Made by a program: the position numbers and the translations under genes
Shown: piece by piece, positions 35,676-45,605 of the stretch
Numbering within the stretch: the stretch's first letter is position 1
How the letters are laid out: every line of letters begins with the position of its first letter
Source of the DNA: Nocardioides astragali
GTDB taxonomy: Bacteria; Actinomycetota; Actinomycetes; Propionibacteriales; Nocardioidaceae
Assembly (NCBI RefSeq): GCF_024436375.1
Contig: NZ_JAFMZM010000001.1
Location: 744,001-808,000, forward strand
Length of the DNA: 64,000 nucleotides
Direction of reading: 5' to 3'
The notes under the pieces: model-generated
What the model was told of the DNA's origin: nothing
Database searches by the model: none
The model's input: the letters and a program-made list of their open reading frames with translations, nothing else

Positions 35676-36644
35676 CTAGTCGATCACGTCGACGTGCACG
35701 TGGTCGCGGTGCTCGAGGATCGCCCGGTCGCCACGTGACGACGACGGCACGCGGTAGTCGGTCCAGCCGTCGTCCGAGCGCGAGCCGGCGTGCCAGATCC
35801 GGTCGTCGAAGATGATCGTGTTGACGTCGAGGCGGTCGGCGTTGGCGACGAGGTAGGTCGCCAGCGCCCACCCCCGTTGCCGGTTGACCGCGTTGATCGG
35901 CCGCACGAAGACGTCGATGGCGCGCCCCTCGTAGTGCGCCGAGCCCTCCATGTGGCCGTTCGAGACACCCTCCGGCTCGAACCCGCCGAGCGCGAGGGCG
36001 CCGAATCGCGCCTCCAGGTCGCGTCGTACGACGCTCGCGCGCGCCACCAGCCCGCTCTCGTCCAGCTTGTCCGGAGCCTCGGCCGCGTCGCCAGGCACGT
36101 CGCACCACATCGTCCCGGGCGAGTTGCCGGTGAGGGCGGAGGCGAGGGCGCGGGCGTCGTCCTCGTGGTCGGCGTAGGCGTCCGGGAACCCCGAGCGCTG
36201 CACCTCCTGGGCCGCGACAGTGATCTCCATTTCGCGGTAGCCGTCGACCTTGGCCAACGCGTCGTAGAAGGCATGGGTGGCGTAGACGGGGTCCATCAGC
36301 TGCTCGATGCTGCCCCAGCCCTGCGACGTACGTTGCTGGAAGAGGCCGACCGAGTCCCGGTCGCCGTAGTCGATGTTGTAGAGCTTGGACTCCTGGAAGG
36401 CGGTCGCGAGGGCGATGCTGGCAGCGCGGGCGGGCATGCCCCGCTCGATCGAGATCGCCGTGATGAGGGCTGCGTTCTCCGCCTGCTCGAGGTCGATGTC
36501 GACGCTGTGCCCGTCCACCTCGGCGGTGCAACCGCTGGTGTCCAGGATCCCAGGACGGACGCCGCGGTCGACCAGCACGAGGGAGGCCGCGACGGCGCCG
36601 AGGGCGACGACAGCGCCCACTGCGACCTTGCCGATGGCCCGCAC
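35676..36644 (-). CDS. Membrane-anchored protein with lysozyme-like segment, unknown function
   Basis: 322 aa. One N-terminal helix (KVAVGAVVALGAVAASLVLV) and an extracellular part. Residues ~65-130 resemble a lytic-transglycosylase core: ALATAFQESKL holds a candidate catalytic Glu, followed by SVGLFQQRTSQGWG. The C-terminal ~110 residues include HMEGSAHYEGRAIDVFVRP and end in HRDHVHVD, a pattern like metal-dependent M15 peptidases. Databases often call such proteins heavy metal transporters without basis. A GTG start 9 nt after the dapD stop suggests one transcript with dapD, which fits a cell-wall role. Confidence 0.75.
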   Translation of the reverse strand: MRAIGKVAVGAVVALGAVAASLVLVDRGVRPGILDTSGCTAEVDGHSVDIDLEQAENAALITAISIERGMPARAASIALATAFQESKLYNIDYGDRDSVGLFQQRTSQGWGSIEQLMDPVYATHAFYDALAKVDGYREMEITVAAQEVQRSGFPDAYADHEDDARALASALTGNSPGTMWCDVPGDAAEAPDKLDESGLVARASVVRRDLEARFGALALGGFEPEGVSNGHMEGSAHYEGRAIDVFVRPINAVNRQRGWALATYLVANADRLDVNTIIFDDRIWHAGSRSDDGWTDYRVPSSSRGDRAILEHRDHVHVDVID

Positions 36645-36653
36645 GAGGTTCCG

Positions 36654-37592
36654 CTAGTTGGCGTGCAGCGCCGCGTTGAGGGCGATGCCGTTGCCCTTCC
36701 ACGGCACGGCCTCCATCGCGCCGCTGACCGAGTTGCGGCGGAAGAGGATGTTGTCGACCCCGGAGAGGGTCGCGGCCTTGACCACCTGCGGCTTGCCATC
36801 GAGGTCGGTGACGGTGAGCTTGGTGCCGGCGGTGACGTAGCAACCGGCCTCGACGACGCAGTCGTCGCCGAGCGAGATGCCGATGCCGGCGTTGGCGCCG
36901 ATGAGGCAGCGCTCGCCGACCGAGACGACCTCCTTGCCACCGCCCGACAGCGTGCCCATGATCGAGCTGCCACCCCCCACGTCGGTGCCGTCGCCGACGA
37001 CCACGCCGGCGGAGACCCGGCCCTCGACCATCGAGGTGCCGAGCGTCCCGGCGTTGAAGTTGACGAAGCCCTCGTGCATCACGGTCGTGCCCTCGGCCAG
37101 GTGGGCTCCGAGGCGCACACGGTCGGCGTCGGCGATCCGTACGCCGGTGGGCACGACGTAGTCGGTCATCCGGGGGAACTTGTCGACGCCGAACACCTGG
37201 ACCACGTGACCAGGAACGACGGTGCGGAGCTTGGCCCGGACCTGTTCGAAACCCTCCACCGCGCAGGGCCCGGCGCTGGTCCACACCACGTTGGTCAGCA
37301 GGCCGAAGACGCCCTCCATGTTGAGGGCGTGCGGACGCACCAGCCGGTGGGAGAGCAGGTGCAGCCGCAGCCACACCTCCTCCGTGGTGGCGGGCGGCGC
37401 GTCGAGGTCGGCGATCTCGACCAGCCGCAGCTCGCGCGTCACCCCGCGCATGTCGTCGACGCCGCCGTCGAGGTACGTCAGCTCCTCCGGAGCATCGCCC
37501 TCGGTCGCGCCCAGCACGGGGGAGGGGAACCACGCGTCGAGGACGGTGTCGCCGGAAAGGGTCAGCAGGCCGTAGCCGGAAGCAGCAGTCAC
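36654..37592 (-). CDS. dapD: 2,3,4,5-tetrahydropyridine-2,6-dicarboxylate N-succinyltransferase
   Basis: 312 aa, the long actinobacterial DapD. It transfers succinyl from CoA to tetrahydrodipicolinate in the succinylase branch of lysine/DAP synthesis. The left-handed beta-helix is clear from the hexapeptide series (VRLGAHLAEGTTVMHEGFVN, MVEGRVSAGVVVGDGTDVGG, RCLIGANAGIGISLGDDCVV). The start is a GTG with TAGGCT 6 nt upstream, so the mRNA is likely leaderless. Confidence 0.95.
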   Translation of the reverse strand: MTAASGYGLLTLSGDTVLDAWFPSPVLGATEGDAPEELTYLDGGVDDMRGVTRELRLVEIADLDAPPATTEEVWLRLHLLSHRLVRPHALNMEGVFGLLTNVVWTSAGPCAVEGFEQVRAKLRTVVPGHVVQVFGVDKFPRMTDYVVPTGVRIADADRVRLGAHLAEGTTVMHEGFVNFNAGTLGTSMVEGRVSAGVVVGDGTDVGGGSSIMGTLSGGGKEVVSVGERCLIGANAGIGISLGDDCVVEAGCYVTAGTKLTVTDLDGKPQVVKAATLSGVDNILFRRNSVSGAMEAVPWKGNGIALNAALHAN

Positions 37593-37598
37593 CCCCCA

Positions 37599-37604
37599 AG
37601 CCTA
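37599..37604 (-). promoter_or_regulatory. -10 box of a probable leaderless promoter (dapD)
   Basis: TAGGCT on the reverse strand, 6 nt before the GTG at 37592. Confidence 0.5.
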
Positions 37605-37626
37605 CGGAAGCGACCCGAGGGCGGTG

Positions 37627-38172
37627 CTACTGCCCGGCACGCCCGTCGATGCACTCCCGGACCAGGTCGGCGTGCCCGCAGTGGCGGGCGTACTCCTCGA
37701 TCATGTGGACGACGATGTCGCGCACCTCGGTGGGGTCGCCGTGCACGTCGGCGATCGTGTCGAGGTCGGTGCGGTCGAGGACCTCGCGGGCGTACGAGAT
37801 CTCGTCCTGCCACAGCGCATGGCTGGCCCGGACGAGGTCGTCGTCGACGTCGGGGAAGGTGAAGCCGGCGTCCTCCGCCTCGTCCTGGAAGAGTCGCGGG
37901 ATGTCCATCCGTGCCTCGATCACGCGGCGGAACCAGCTCTGCTCGACACGGGCCATGTGCCTCACGAGCCCGAGCAACGAGATGTTGGACGGCGGCACCG
38001 CCTTCGTGGCGAGCTGCTCGGCGTCAAGGCCGTCGCACTTGAGGGCAAGGGTCTGGCGGTAGTGCTCGAGGTAGCCGACGAGGCACTCCCGCTCACCGCG
38101 CGTGGGCCCCATCTGCATCCGGGGGTCCTGGTCGGCCGGGAGCCACATGCCGTCATATCCGGGGTGCGCCAT
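37627..38172 (-). CDS. DinB family protein (DUF664)
   Basis: 181 aa four-helix bundle. The three metal-binding histidines expected for DinB-like folds fit LLGLVRHMARVEQSWF (first), VVHMIEEYARHCGHADLV (second and third). Such proteins can be mycothiol- or bacillithiol-dependent transferases; the mycothiol gene mshB is about 9 kb away, but this member is untested. The ATG at 38172 starts the conserved part. Confidence 0.85.
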   Translation of the reverse strand: MAHPGYDGMWLPADQDPRMQMGPTRGERECLVGYLEHYRQTLALKCDGLDAEQLATKAVPPSNISLLGLVRHMARVEQSWFRRVIEARMDIPRLFQDEAEDAGFTFPDVDDDLVRASHALWQDEISYAREVLDRTDLDTIADVHGDPTEVRDIVVHMIEEYARHCGHADLVRECIDGRAGQ

Positions 38173-38236
38173 GGCCCCCACCCAACCGCCCAGCACCGAG
38201 AGGTGGCAAACGCATTCCCCGGTGTCGTCGCGCTGC

Positions 38237-38242
38237 TACGGT
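38237..38242 (+). promoter_or_regulatory. -10 box of a probable leaderless promoter
   Basis: TACGGT, 6 nt before the ATG at 38249. Confidence 0.45.
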
Positions 38243-38248
38243 CCGCGC

Positions 38249-39340
38249 ATGAGAACCCGGGGGATCTGCCTGTCGTTGCTGGCCGCCGTGATGCTGCTCC
38301 CTGCGGCACACGCCCAGGCCGAGCCTGTGGTGGTGGGCTACGAAGGGGTCGTCACCCGGCACGCCGACGGGATGCCGGCCGCCAGCGAGCCGTGGCGCAT
38401 CCTCGTCCGGGGCAGCCTCACCGTCGACACCCGCGCTGACACGTGGAAGGGCGCGGCCACGCTCGGCGGTCCCATTCCTGCCGGTGAGAGCGTCCTCGTC
38501 AGCTGGATCCCCGGCATCCAGCATCCGCAGGGTTGCGAGCCGCTCATCCAGCTCGCCGAGACGGTGAGCGTGGTCGACGCCGGGAACGGCATCTCCTTCA
38601 CACGTCCGCTGCCGAAGGGGTTCCTGTCCGAGCAGCCCACGTGCCTCAGGGTGACGCTGTACGCCAAGAGCGCCAGCAGCGACGAGCTGGCCGGGCAGAT
38701 GACGGCCATCTCCTGGCTCGCCGGCGCCCAGGCCCGGCCCGCCGCGCCTCTGCGCGTCGCAGTGGGACGTACGACGCCGGTCCTGCTGCTGGTCACCTCG
38801 CACGTACGCGGCACGAGCAACGTCGCGGTCACCGGCAGCGGACCGGGCGTCAGGATGAGGGACATCGCGGTCGGGGGGGTACTCGCCGACCAGACCGTGC
38901 CCGTGGTCGCGAAGATCTCCGCGCCGGGGGTCGCCGACTCCGAGCTGGCGCTCACGGCACGTGACGATCTCAGCAGCGACTCCTTCGACCAGCCGTGGGA
39001 GATCCGCGCTCGCGAGATCCAGGCCCGGCGCCCCCTCCCGGGGAACTACCGGTCGTCGGGGGACGGGTCGGTGCAGTTCCGGGTCACCGACGACCACCGG
39101 GTGGTCCGGCTGCGCACCTCTGCCGCGCTCTGCGAGGGATCCAGGGGAACGCGCGTGACCTATCCCGTCGAGCTCCACCTGCCCAGGAGCGGCGCGACCG
39201 CCGAGGTGACCCAGCTCGGCAGCCGCTGGTTCGGCGCCCAGCTGCTGACCCGCAGGCCCGGCCGTGTCCAGGGTGCCTTCGTCTTCACCACGCCGACGTG
39301 CCAGATGTCGCTGCGCTTCGTGGCCACCCGAGAGAGCTGA
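38249..39340 (+). CDS. Secreted protein, unknown function
   Basis: 363 aa with a clear signal peptide (MRTRGICLSLLAAVMLLPAA, cleavage after AQA). The mature part is beta-rich with four cysteines in pairs that could form disulfides (HPQGCEPL with QPTCLRV; AALCEGSRG with TPTCQMS). It resembles no family I recognise. The in-frame GTG at 38102 lies inside the divergent DinB gene and is not the start. The next gene begins 8 nt after the stop. Confidence 0.7.
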   Translation: MRTRGICLSLLAAVMLLPAAHAQAEPVVVGYEGVVTRHADGMPAASEPWRILVRGSLTVDTRADTWKGAATLGGPIPAGESVLVSWIPGIQHPQGCEPLIQLAETVSVVDAGNGISFTRPLPKGFLSEQPTCLRVTLYAKSASSDELAGQMTAISWLAGAQARPAAPLRVAVGRTTPVLLLVTSHVRGTSNVAVTGSGPGVRMRDIAVGGVLADQTVPVVAKISAPGVADSELALTARDDLSSDSFDQPWEIRAREIQARRPLPGNYRSSGDGSVQFRVTDDHRVVRLRTSAALCEGSRGTRVTYPVELHLPRSGATAEVTQLGSRWFGAQLLTRRPGRVQGAFVFTTPTCQMSLRFVATRES

Positions 39341-39347
39341 CCTGACC

Positions 39348-39920
39348 GTGTCCGGCGAGCTCCTCGTGCTGTTCGGCCCGCCGGCTGTCGGCAAGATGAC
39401 AGTGGGCCGGGCCGTGTGCGCGCGATCCGACTTCCGGCTCTTCCACAACCACCACACGATCGAGCCGCTCCACGAGATCTTCGGCCAGGACAGCCCGGCC
39501 TTCGCCACGTTGAACGCGGAGTTCCGCCGTCGGGTGATCGAGGAGGCCGCCGCCCAGGACGTACGCCTGGTCTTCACCACCGTCTGGAACCTCGCCGGGG
39601 ACCGCGACGCGGCCTACATCCGCGGCCTCGTGGCGCCCTACGTCGACCGGGGACTGCCGGTGCGCTTCGTGGAGCTGTACGCCGACCTCGCGACGCGGCT
39701 GGACCGCAACGCGGGCGCCGACCGGCTGGCCGCCAAGCCCTCCAAGCGAGACCTCGCGTGGTCGGCGGCGCACATCCGCGAGCGGGAGGCCGCGTTCACG
39801 ATGAACACCGCCGAGCAGGCGGCCCTTCCGGGCGAGGACCTCCTCGCGGACTTCGGTCACCTCCGCCTCGACACGACCGACCTCGGCCCCGCCGAGGCCG
39901 CCGCCCGCATCCTCGGCTAG
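39348..39920 (+). CDS. P-loop kinase-like ATPase
   Basis: 190 aa from the GTG at 39348. Walker A is GPPAVGKMT at the N-terminus of a shikimate/gluconate-kinase-like fold; the segment [16 protein letters not shown] and a lid-like KPSKRDLAW follow. Short P-loop proteins of this kind are common in actinobacteria and are often annotated as AAA family ATPase; the acceptor is unknown. It may share the transcript of the secreted protein before it. Confidence 0.8.
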   Translation: MSGELLVLFGPPAVGKMTVGRAVCARSDFRLFHNHHTIEPLHEIFGQDSPAFATLNAEFRRRVIEEAAAQDVRLVFTTVWNLAGDRDAAYIRGLVAPYVDRGLPVRFVELYADLATRLDRNAGADRLAAKPSKRDLAWSAAHIREREAAFTMNTAEQAALPGEDLLADFGHLRLDTTDLGPAEAAARILG

Positions 39921-39939
39921 AACCGATTGGCGGGCGTGC

Positions 39940-40175
39940 GAGCCGGAGCCGTACGATCGGGGGCAGGCGTCTGAGCCGTCATCAGCGGCGAGCCACGGGA
40001 AGAACGGGTGCGGCGATCCGGCCGTCACCTCACTAGAACCCGGCGGGTCCGGCCCGACACAGCCGAAAACGAAGCGGGCGCACACGTGCGCCAAGCGAGG
40101 TGGTACCGCGGCAGCCCCCAGGGACGTCGTCCTCGTGTCAGCAGACCGAGACGTACGACGCCACCGCAGGAGCCC
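39940..40175 (+). promoter_or_regulatory. T-box leader (riboswitch) of ileS
   Basis: The T-box AGGTGGTACCGCG is at 40098-40110. Its bulge TGGTACC (40101-40107) starts TGGT, pairing with A73 of tRNA-Ile, and the closing helix is CGAGG (40096-40100) with CCTCG (40131-40135). An ATC triplet at 39981-39983 between GCCG and GCGG is the likely isoleucine specifier, and CACTAGAACCC near 40030 recalls the stem II region of actinobacterial ileS leaders. These leaders control translation by freeing the ribosome site, here AGGAG at 40168-40172. Confidence 0.85.
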
Positions 40176-40179
40176 CGCC

Positions 40180-43100
40180 ATGACCTACCCGAAGGTCTCG
40201 CACACCGACGCGACCACCGTCGCCAGCAGCCCCCGCTTCCCGGCGATCGAGGAAGCGGTGCTCGCCTACTGGGAGTCCGACGACACCTTCCGCGCGAGCG
40301 TCGAGCAGCGCGACGCGGGGGAGGACGGCGCCAACGAGTTCGTCTTCTACGACGGCCCGCCCTTCGCCAACGGGCTGCCGCACTACGGCCACCTGCTGAC
40401 GGGCTACGTCAAGGACCTCATCCCGCGCTATCGCACCATGCGCGGCCAGCGCGTCGAGCGCCGCTTCGGCTGGGACACCCACGGCCTCCCCGCAGAGCTG
40501 GAGGCCATGCGCCTCAACGGCATCAAGACCACCGACGAGATCGTCGAGCTCGGCATCGAGAAGTTCAACGAGGCGTGTCGCCAGTCGGTGCTGAAGTACA
40601 CCGGCGAGTGGCGCGACTACGTCACCCGTCAGGCGCGCTGGGTCGACTTCGACAACGACTACCGCACCATGAACCCGGAGTTCATGGAGTCGGTCATGTG
40701 GGCCTTCAAGCAGCTCCACGAGAAGGGCTTGGTCTACGAGGGCTTCCGGGTGCTGCCCTACTGCTGGCAGGACGAGACGCCCCTCTCCAACCACGAGCTG
40801 CGGATGGACGACGACGTCTACCAGATGCGGCAGGACCCCGCCGTCACCGTCGGCTTCGACGTGACGACCGCCGGCGATCTCCGGGGCGTCAAGGTGCTCG
40901 TCTGGACGACGACGCCCTGGACCCTGCCGTCCAACCTCGCGGTGATGGTCGGCGAGGACATCGAGTACGTCGTCGTAGAGTCCGCCGCGCCGACCGGCAG
41001 CCCGGAGCGCTACCTGATCGCCGACGCCCGCCTGGCGTCGTACAAGCGCGACCTCTATCCCGACACCGACGAGCCCACGATCGTGGGGCGCTACCAGGGC
41101 GCCGATCTGGTGGGGTTGGAGTACGCGCCCGCGTTCACGTACTACGCGGGACACGAGCGAGCCTTCCGGCTCGTGCCCGCCGAGTTCGTGACGACCACGG
41201 ACGGCACGGGCCTGGTGCACACCGCGGGCGCCTTCGGTGAGGACGACAAGGTCGTCACCGACCGCGAGGGCATCGAGGCGGTCATGCCGGTCGGCAAGGA
41301 CGGGCGGTTCACGTTCCCCGTCGTCGACTACGAAGGCATGCAGGTCTTCGACGCCAACCTGCAGATCATCGACCACCTCAAGGCGGCGACGTCCCGCGCA
41401 GGGGAGACCGGATCGGTCACCCCCGGAACCGTGCTGGTGCGCCGCGAGACCTATGACCACTCCTACCCGCACTGCTGGCGCTGCCGGCAGCCGCTGATCT
41501 ACAAGGGCGTCTCGTCGTGGTTCGTCGAGGTCACGAAGGTCAAGCAGCGCCTCATGGAGCTCAACCAGGACATCCGCTGGGTGCCCGACCACATCAAGGA
41601 CGGCCAGTTCGGCAAGTGGCTGGAGAACGCCCGTGACTGGTCGATCACCCGCAACCGGTTCTGGGGCAGCCCGGTGCCGGTGTGGAAGTCCGACGACGAG
41701 CACTACCCGCGCGTCGACGTCTACGGCTCCTTCGAGGAGATCGAGCGCGACTTCGGCAGGCTGCCGCTCGACAAGGACGGCAACCCGGATCTCCACCGGC
41801 CCTTCGTCGACGACCTGACCCGTCCCAACCCCGACGACCCGACCGGGAAGTCGACGATGCGCCGCGTCACCGACGTCCTCGACGTGTGGTTCGACTCGGG
41901 CTCGATGAGCTTCGCGCAGGTCCACTACCCGTTCGAGAACAAGGACTGGTTCGAGCACCACTTCCCCGGCGACTTCATCGTCGAGTACATCGGCCAGACC
42001 CGCGGCTGGTTCTACACGATGCACGTCCTGGCCGGCGCGATCTTCGACCGGCCGGCGTTCTCGACGTGCCTGAGCCACGGCATCGTGCTGGGCACCGACG
42101 GACAGAAGATGTCGAAGTCCCTGCGCAACTACCCCGACGTGCGCGAGGTCTTCGACCGCGACGGCGCCGACGCGATGCGCTGGTTCCTGATGTCGAGCCC
42201 GATCCTGCGCGGCGGCAACCTCATCGTCACCGAGCAGGGCATCCGCGACTCGGTGCGGCAGGTGCTGATCCCGCTGTGGAACAGCTGGTCCTTCTTCAGC
42301 CTGTACGCCAACGCCGCGGGGGGCGGGCAGGGCCACGACGCCACGTGGCGGGCCAACAGCTCCCACCCGATGGATCGCTACATCCTGGCCAAGCTGCGCG
42401 ACTACGTCGCCGCGATGACCGACCAGCTCGACAACTACGAGGTGGCCGCGGCGTGCGACTCGACGCGCAGCTTCCTCGACGTGCTGACCAACTGGTACAT
42501 CCGCCGCTCGCGCGAGCGCTTCTGGGACGAGGACGCCGACGCCTTCGACACCCTCTACACCGTGCTCGAGGTCGTCTGCCGGGCCACCGCACCGCTGCTG
42601 CCGCTGACGACCGAGGAGGTCTGGCGCGGCCTCACCGGCGAACGCTCGGTCCACCTCACCGACTGGCCCGTCGCCGGGGACCTCCCCATCGACGAGGACC
42701 TGGTCGCGTCGATGGACACGGTCCGAGACGTCTGCTCGGCGGGCTCAGCGCTGCGCAAGGCGGGCAACCTGCGCAACCGACTGCCCCTGTCCCGGCTCAC
42801 GGTGGTGACCGACGCCCGCCTCGACGGATTCGAGTCCCTGGTCGCCGACGAGCTCAACCTCAAGGCCGTCGAGGTCCTCGCCGTCGACGCGCCCGAGGCG
42901 GAGTCGTACGGCGTCTCGCAACGGCTCACCGTCAACGCCCGCGCGGCAGGCCCGCGCCTCGGCAAGGACGTGCAGCTCGCGATCAAGGGCTCCAAGTCGG
43001 GCGACTGGAGCGTGGCCGAGGACGGCACGGTCACGGCGGGTGGTCTCGCGCTCGTGGAGGGGGAGTACGCCCTCGAGACCGTCGCCGGCACCTCGCAGGA

Positions 43101-43392
43101 CGACACCGCGATCGGCATGCTGCCGCGCGGCGGGTTCGTCGTGCTCGACACGGCGGTGACGCCCGAGCTCGAGGCCGAGGGCACCGCCCGCGACCTGGTC
43201 CGCGCGGTCCAGCAGGCCCGCAAGGACGCGGGTCTGCAGGTCAGCGACCGCGTCTCGCTCACGATCTCGGGCCCGGCCGAGATGCTGGCCGCGGCGCGGA
43301 CCCACGAGGGCCTGATCGCGGAGGAGACGCTGGCGACGTCGGTGTCGTACGCCGACGCGGCCGAGGTCGCGGTCGAGGTGGCGAGGGCCTGA
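40180..43392 (+). CDS. ileS: Isoleucine--tRNA ligase, eukaryal-like type
   Basis: 1070 aa class I synthetase. The HIGH motif is H68-YG-H71 in LPHYGHLL, and KMSKS begins at K643 in [13 protein letters not shown]; the CP1 editing domain lies between them ([14 protein letters not shown], then AGAFGEDDK). The length and [13 protein letters not shown] place it with the IleS2/eukaryal-like group, members of which tend to resist mupirocin; that property is family knowledge, not shown here. The ATG at 40180 is preceded by AGGAG within a T-box leader, so supply of charged tRNA-Ile controls it. Confidence 0.96.
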   Translation: MTYPKVSHTDATTVASSPRFPAIEEAVLAYWESDDTFRASVEQRDAGEDGANEFVFYDGPPFANGLPHYGHLLTGYVKDLIPRYRTMRGQRVERRFGWDTHGLPAELEAMRLNGIKTTDEIVELGIEKFNEACRQSVLKYTGEWRDYVTRQARWVDFDNDYRTMNPEFMESVMWAFKQLHEKGLVYEGFRVLPYCWQDETPLSNHELRMDDDVYQMRQDPAVTVGFDVTTAGDLRGVKVLVWTTTPWTLPSNLAVMVGEDIEYVVVESAAPTGSPERYLIADARLASYKRDLYPDTDEPTIVGRYQGADLVGLEYAPAFTYYAGHERAFRLVPAEFVTTTDGTGLVHTAGAFGEDDKVVTDREGIEAVMPVGKDGRFTFPVVDYEGMQVFDANLQIIDHLKAATSRAGETGSVTPGTVLVRRETYDHSYPHCWRCRQPLIYKGVSSWFVEVTKVKQRLMELNQDIRWVPDHIKDGQFGKWLENARDWSITRNRFWGSPVPVWKSDDEHYPRVDVYGSFEEIERDFGRLPLDKDGNPDLHRPFVDDLTRPNPDDPTGKSTMRRVTDVLDVWFDSGSMSFAQVHYPFENKDWFEHHFPGDFIVEYIGQTRGWFYTMHVLAGAIFDRPAFSTCLSHGIVLGTDGQKMSKSLRNYPDVREVFDRDGADAMRWFLMSSPILRGGNLIVTEQGIRDSVRQVLIPLWNSWSFFSLYANAAGGGQGHDATWRANSSHPMDRYILAKLRDYVAAMTDQLDNYEVAAACDSTRSFLDVLTNWYIRRSRERFWDEDADAFDTLYTVLEVVCRATAPLLPLTTEEVWRGLTGERSVHLTDWPVAGDLPIDEDLVASMDTVRDVCSAGSALRKAGNLRNRLPLSRLTVVTDARLDGFESLVADELNLKAVEVLAVDAPEAESYGVSQRLTVNARAAGPRLGKDVQLAIKGSKSGDWSVAEDGTVTAGGLALVEGEYALETVAGTSQDDTAIGMLPRGGFVVLDTAVTPELEAEGTARDLVRAVQQARKDAGLQVSDRVSLTISGPAEMLAAARTHEGLIAEETLATSVSYADAAEVAVEVARA

Positions 43393-43431
43393 GCGTCGGC
43401 GGCTGATCGACCGGCTGGTTGAATCGGGACC

Positions 43432-44535
43432 ATGCCTCACCTCGATCTCTCAGCCGACGTCGTCACCCTCACCCAGCAGCTGGTCGACATCTCGTCGGTG
43501 AGCCACGACGAGCAGGAGATCGCCGACGCGGTCGAGACGGTCCTGCGCACGCTGCCGCACCTGACGGTGACCCGGCGCGGCCACACCCTGGTCGCGCGCA
43601 CCGACCTGGGCCGCGGCGAGCGGGTCGTGATCGCCGGCCACCTCGACACGGTCCCCCTCAACGACAACCTGCCGGCCCGGCTCGAGGACGGCATCCTGCA
43701 CGGGCTCGGCAGCTGCGACATGAAGGGCGGCGACGCGGTGATGCTCAAGCTCGCCGCCGACGTGGCCGAGCCCAACCGCGACCTCACCTTCATCTTCTAC
43801 GAGGCGGAGGAGGTCGACTCGGTCCACAACGGCCTGCGCAAGCTCACCGTCAGCGACCCCGACCTGGTCGAGGCGGACTTCGCGATCCTGATGGAGCCGA
43901 GCAACGCCTCGATCGAGGCCGGCTGCCAGGGCACCATGCGCGCCGACGTGCGTACGACCGGCGAACGCTCCCACAGCGCCCGCAGCTGGAAGGGCGTCAA
44001 CGCCATCCACCTGGCGGCCCCGATCCTGGCGCGCCTCAACGACTACCTGGCCCGCGAGCCCGAGATCGACGGCCTGACCTACCACGAGGGTCTCAACGCC
44101 ACCGGCATCCGCGGCGGCGTCGCCGGCAACGTGATCCCCGACGAGTGCGTCGTCGAGGTCAACTTCCGCTTCGCGCCCGACCGCAGCGAGGCGGACGCCG
44201 AGGCGTTCGTCCGCGAGTTCTTCGAGGGCTACGACGTCACGGTGACCGACATGGCCGCGGGCGCGCTGCCCGGCCTCGACCGCCCCGCCGCCAAGGCGTT
44301 CGTCGAAGCAGTCGGCGGCGAGGCCAAGCCGAAGTTCGGGTGGACCGACGTCGCGCAGTTCACCAAGCTCGGCATCCCCGCGGTGAACTTCGGACCGGGG
44401 GATCCGATGTTCGCGCACAAGCAGGACGAGCACGTCCCCACCGAGCACATCGAGCGCTGCGAGCGCACGCTCAAGGACTGGCTGGGCGCACCGCTGGGAT
44501 CACCGGTGGGATCAGCGTCGGGGGAGCACGCATGA
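43432..44535 (+). CDS. dapE: Succinyl-diaminopimelate desuccinylase
   Basis: 367 aa M20-family di-zinc enzyme, releasing succinate to give LL-diaminopimelate. Zinc and catalytic motifs: AGHLDTVPLND (His, Asp), GLGSCDMKGGDAVM (bridging Asp region), FYEAEEVDS (catalytic Glu pair) and a late NFGPGDPMFAHKQDEH (His). The middle lid GERSHSARSWKGVNAIH is typical. The following LOG-family gene overlaps it by 4 nt, an order also found in other actinomycetes. Confidence 0.95.
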   Translation: MPHLDLSADVVTLTQQLVDISSVSHDEQEIADAVETVLRTLPHLTVTRRGHTLVARTDLGRGERVVIAGHLDTVPLNDNLPARLEDGILHGLGSCDMKGGDAVMLKLAADVAEPNRDLTFIFYEAEEVDSVHNGLRKLTVSDPDLVEADFAILMEPSNASIEAGCQGTMRADVRTTGERSHSARSWKGVNAIHLAAPILARLNDYLAREPEIDGLTYHEGLNATGIRGGVAGNVIPDECVVEVNFRFAPDRSEADAEAFVREFFEGYDVTVTDMAAGALPGLDRPAAKAFVEAVGGEAKPKFGWTDVAQFTKLGIPAVNFGPGDPMFAHKQDEHVPTEHIERCERTLKDWLGAPLGSPVGSASGEHA

Positions 44536-45290
44536 GCGACCGCATGGAGGGCCCGGTCGTCACCCGCCGCGGCCAGGTGGAGACCGGCTCCACCACCGAC
44601 CAGCGGCTGCTCGACTCGCGCGGCCCCTCGGACTGGGTGCACACCGACCCCTGGCGGGTGCTGCGCATCCAGTCGGAGTTCGTCGAAGGATTCGGGGCCC
44701 TGGCCGAGATCGGGCCGGCGATCGCGGTCTTCGGCTCGGCGCGGACGCCGGCCGACCACCCGCATTACGCCGTCGCCGAGGCGGCCGGTCGCAAGCTCGT
44801 CGAGGCCGGCTTCGCGGTGATCACCGGAGGTGGCCCGGGCGCCATGGAGGCCGCAAACAAGGGCGCCTGCGAGGCCGGAGGAATCAGCGTCGGCCTTGGC
44901 ATCGAGCTCCCCTTCGAGGCCGGGCTCAACCAGTGGGTCGACAAGGGCATCAACTTCCGTTACTTCTTCGCCCGCAAGACCATGTTCGTCAAGTACGCCC
45001 AGGGCTTCGTGGTGCTGCCCGGAGGGATCGGGACGCTGGACGAGCTGTTCGAGGCGCTCACCCTGGTGCAGACGCAGAAGGTCACGTCCTTCCCGATCGT
45101 GCTCATCGGCACGGCCTACTGGCAGGGCATGTTCGACTGGCTGCGCGAGACGGTCCTGGCCGAGGGCAAGATCAACGCCTCCGACCTCGACATGATGGTG
45201 GTGACCGACGACATCGACGAGGCGGTGGCGCTGATGGTCGCCGCCCGCGAGGGCCGCTGGCCCACGCCCGCCCCCGAGCGCCCGGAGTGA
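44532..45290 (+). CDS. LOG family protein (TIGR00730 Rossmann fold)
   Basis: 252 aa. Signature motifs are GGGPGAMEAANKGA and PGGIGTLDELFE, as in lysine-decarboxylase-like LOG enzymes. LOG proteins are phosphoribohydrolases acting on nucleotide monophosphates such as cytokinin precursors; the role in bacteria is uncertain. It starts at an ATG overlapping the dapE stop (ATGA), and is followed closely by the DivIVA-domain gene. Confidence 0.92.
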   Translation: MSDRMEGPVVTRRGQVETGSTTDQRLLDSRGPSDWVHTDPWRVLRIQSEFVEGFGALAEIGPAIAVFGSARTPADHPHYAVAEAAGRKLVEAGFAVITGGGPGAMEAANKGACEAGGISVGLGIELPFEAGLNQWVDKGINFRYFFARKTMFVKYAQGFVVLPGGIGTLDELFEALTLVQTQKVTSFPIVLIGTAYWQGMFDWLRETVLAEGKINASDLDMMVVTDDIDEAVALMVAAREGRWPTPAPERPE

Positions 45291-45297
45291 TCCAGTG

Positions 45298-45591
45298 ATG
45301 ATGTGGCTGTTCGCCGTCCTGATCGTCCTCGCCATGGGCGGGGTCGCCATGATCGCGTCCGGACGAGGCGGCTCGATGGCACCGGCGTACGACGACCGCC
45401 CCGACGTCGCTCTTCCCGACGACCGCCCCCTGCAGGCGCAGGACCTGCGCACGGTGCGGTTCCCGCTGGCGGTCCGCGGCTACCGGATGTCCGACGTCGA
45501 CGCGGTGCTGGCACGGCTCGCCACGGAGCTCGAGGACCGCGCCGAGCCTGGTCACGAGGACGACGCGGCTGGCGACGCCGGTCCGGGCTAG
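45298..45591 (+). CDS. Small membrane-anchored DivIVA-domain protein
   Basis: 97 aa. An N-terminal helix (MWLFAVLIVLAMGGVAMIAS) is followed by a linker and one DivIVA-type motif, VRFPLAVRGYRMSDVDAVLARL, in which FPLAVRGYRM-DVD is the conserved part. The motif usually targets curved membrane or mediates coiled-coil pairing in growth and division. A GTG at 45295 or ATG at 45301 are alternative starts. Similar genes lie in this spot in mycobacteria. Confidence 0.82.
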   Translation: MMWLFAVLIVLAMGGVAMIASGRGGSMAPAYDDRPDVALPDDRPLQAQDLRTVRFPLAVRGYRMSDVDAVLARLATELEDRAEPGHEDDAAGDAGPG

Positions 45592-45605
45592 GGCACACTC
45601 CTCGC

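Noticed and set aside
40138..42654. Reverse-strand open frame of 838 codons opposite ileS.
   Set aside because: Shadow of ileS. Composition is Val/Asp/Arg/His rich with no domain, and both HIGH and KMSKS motifs are on the forward strand.
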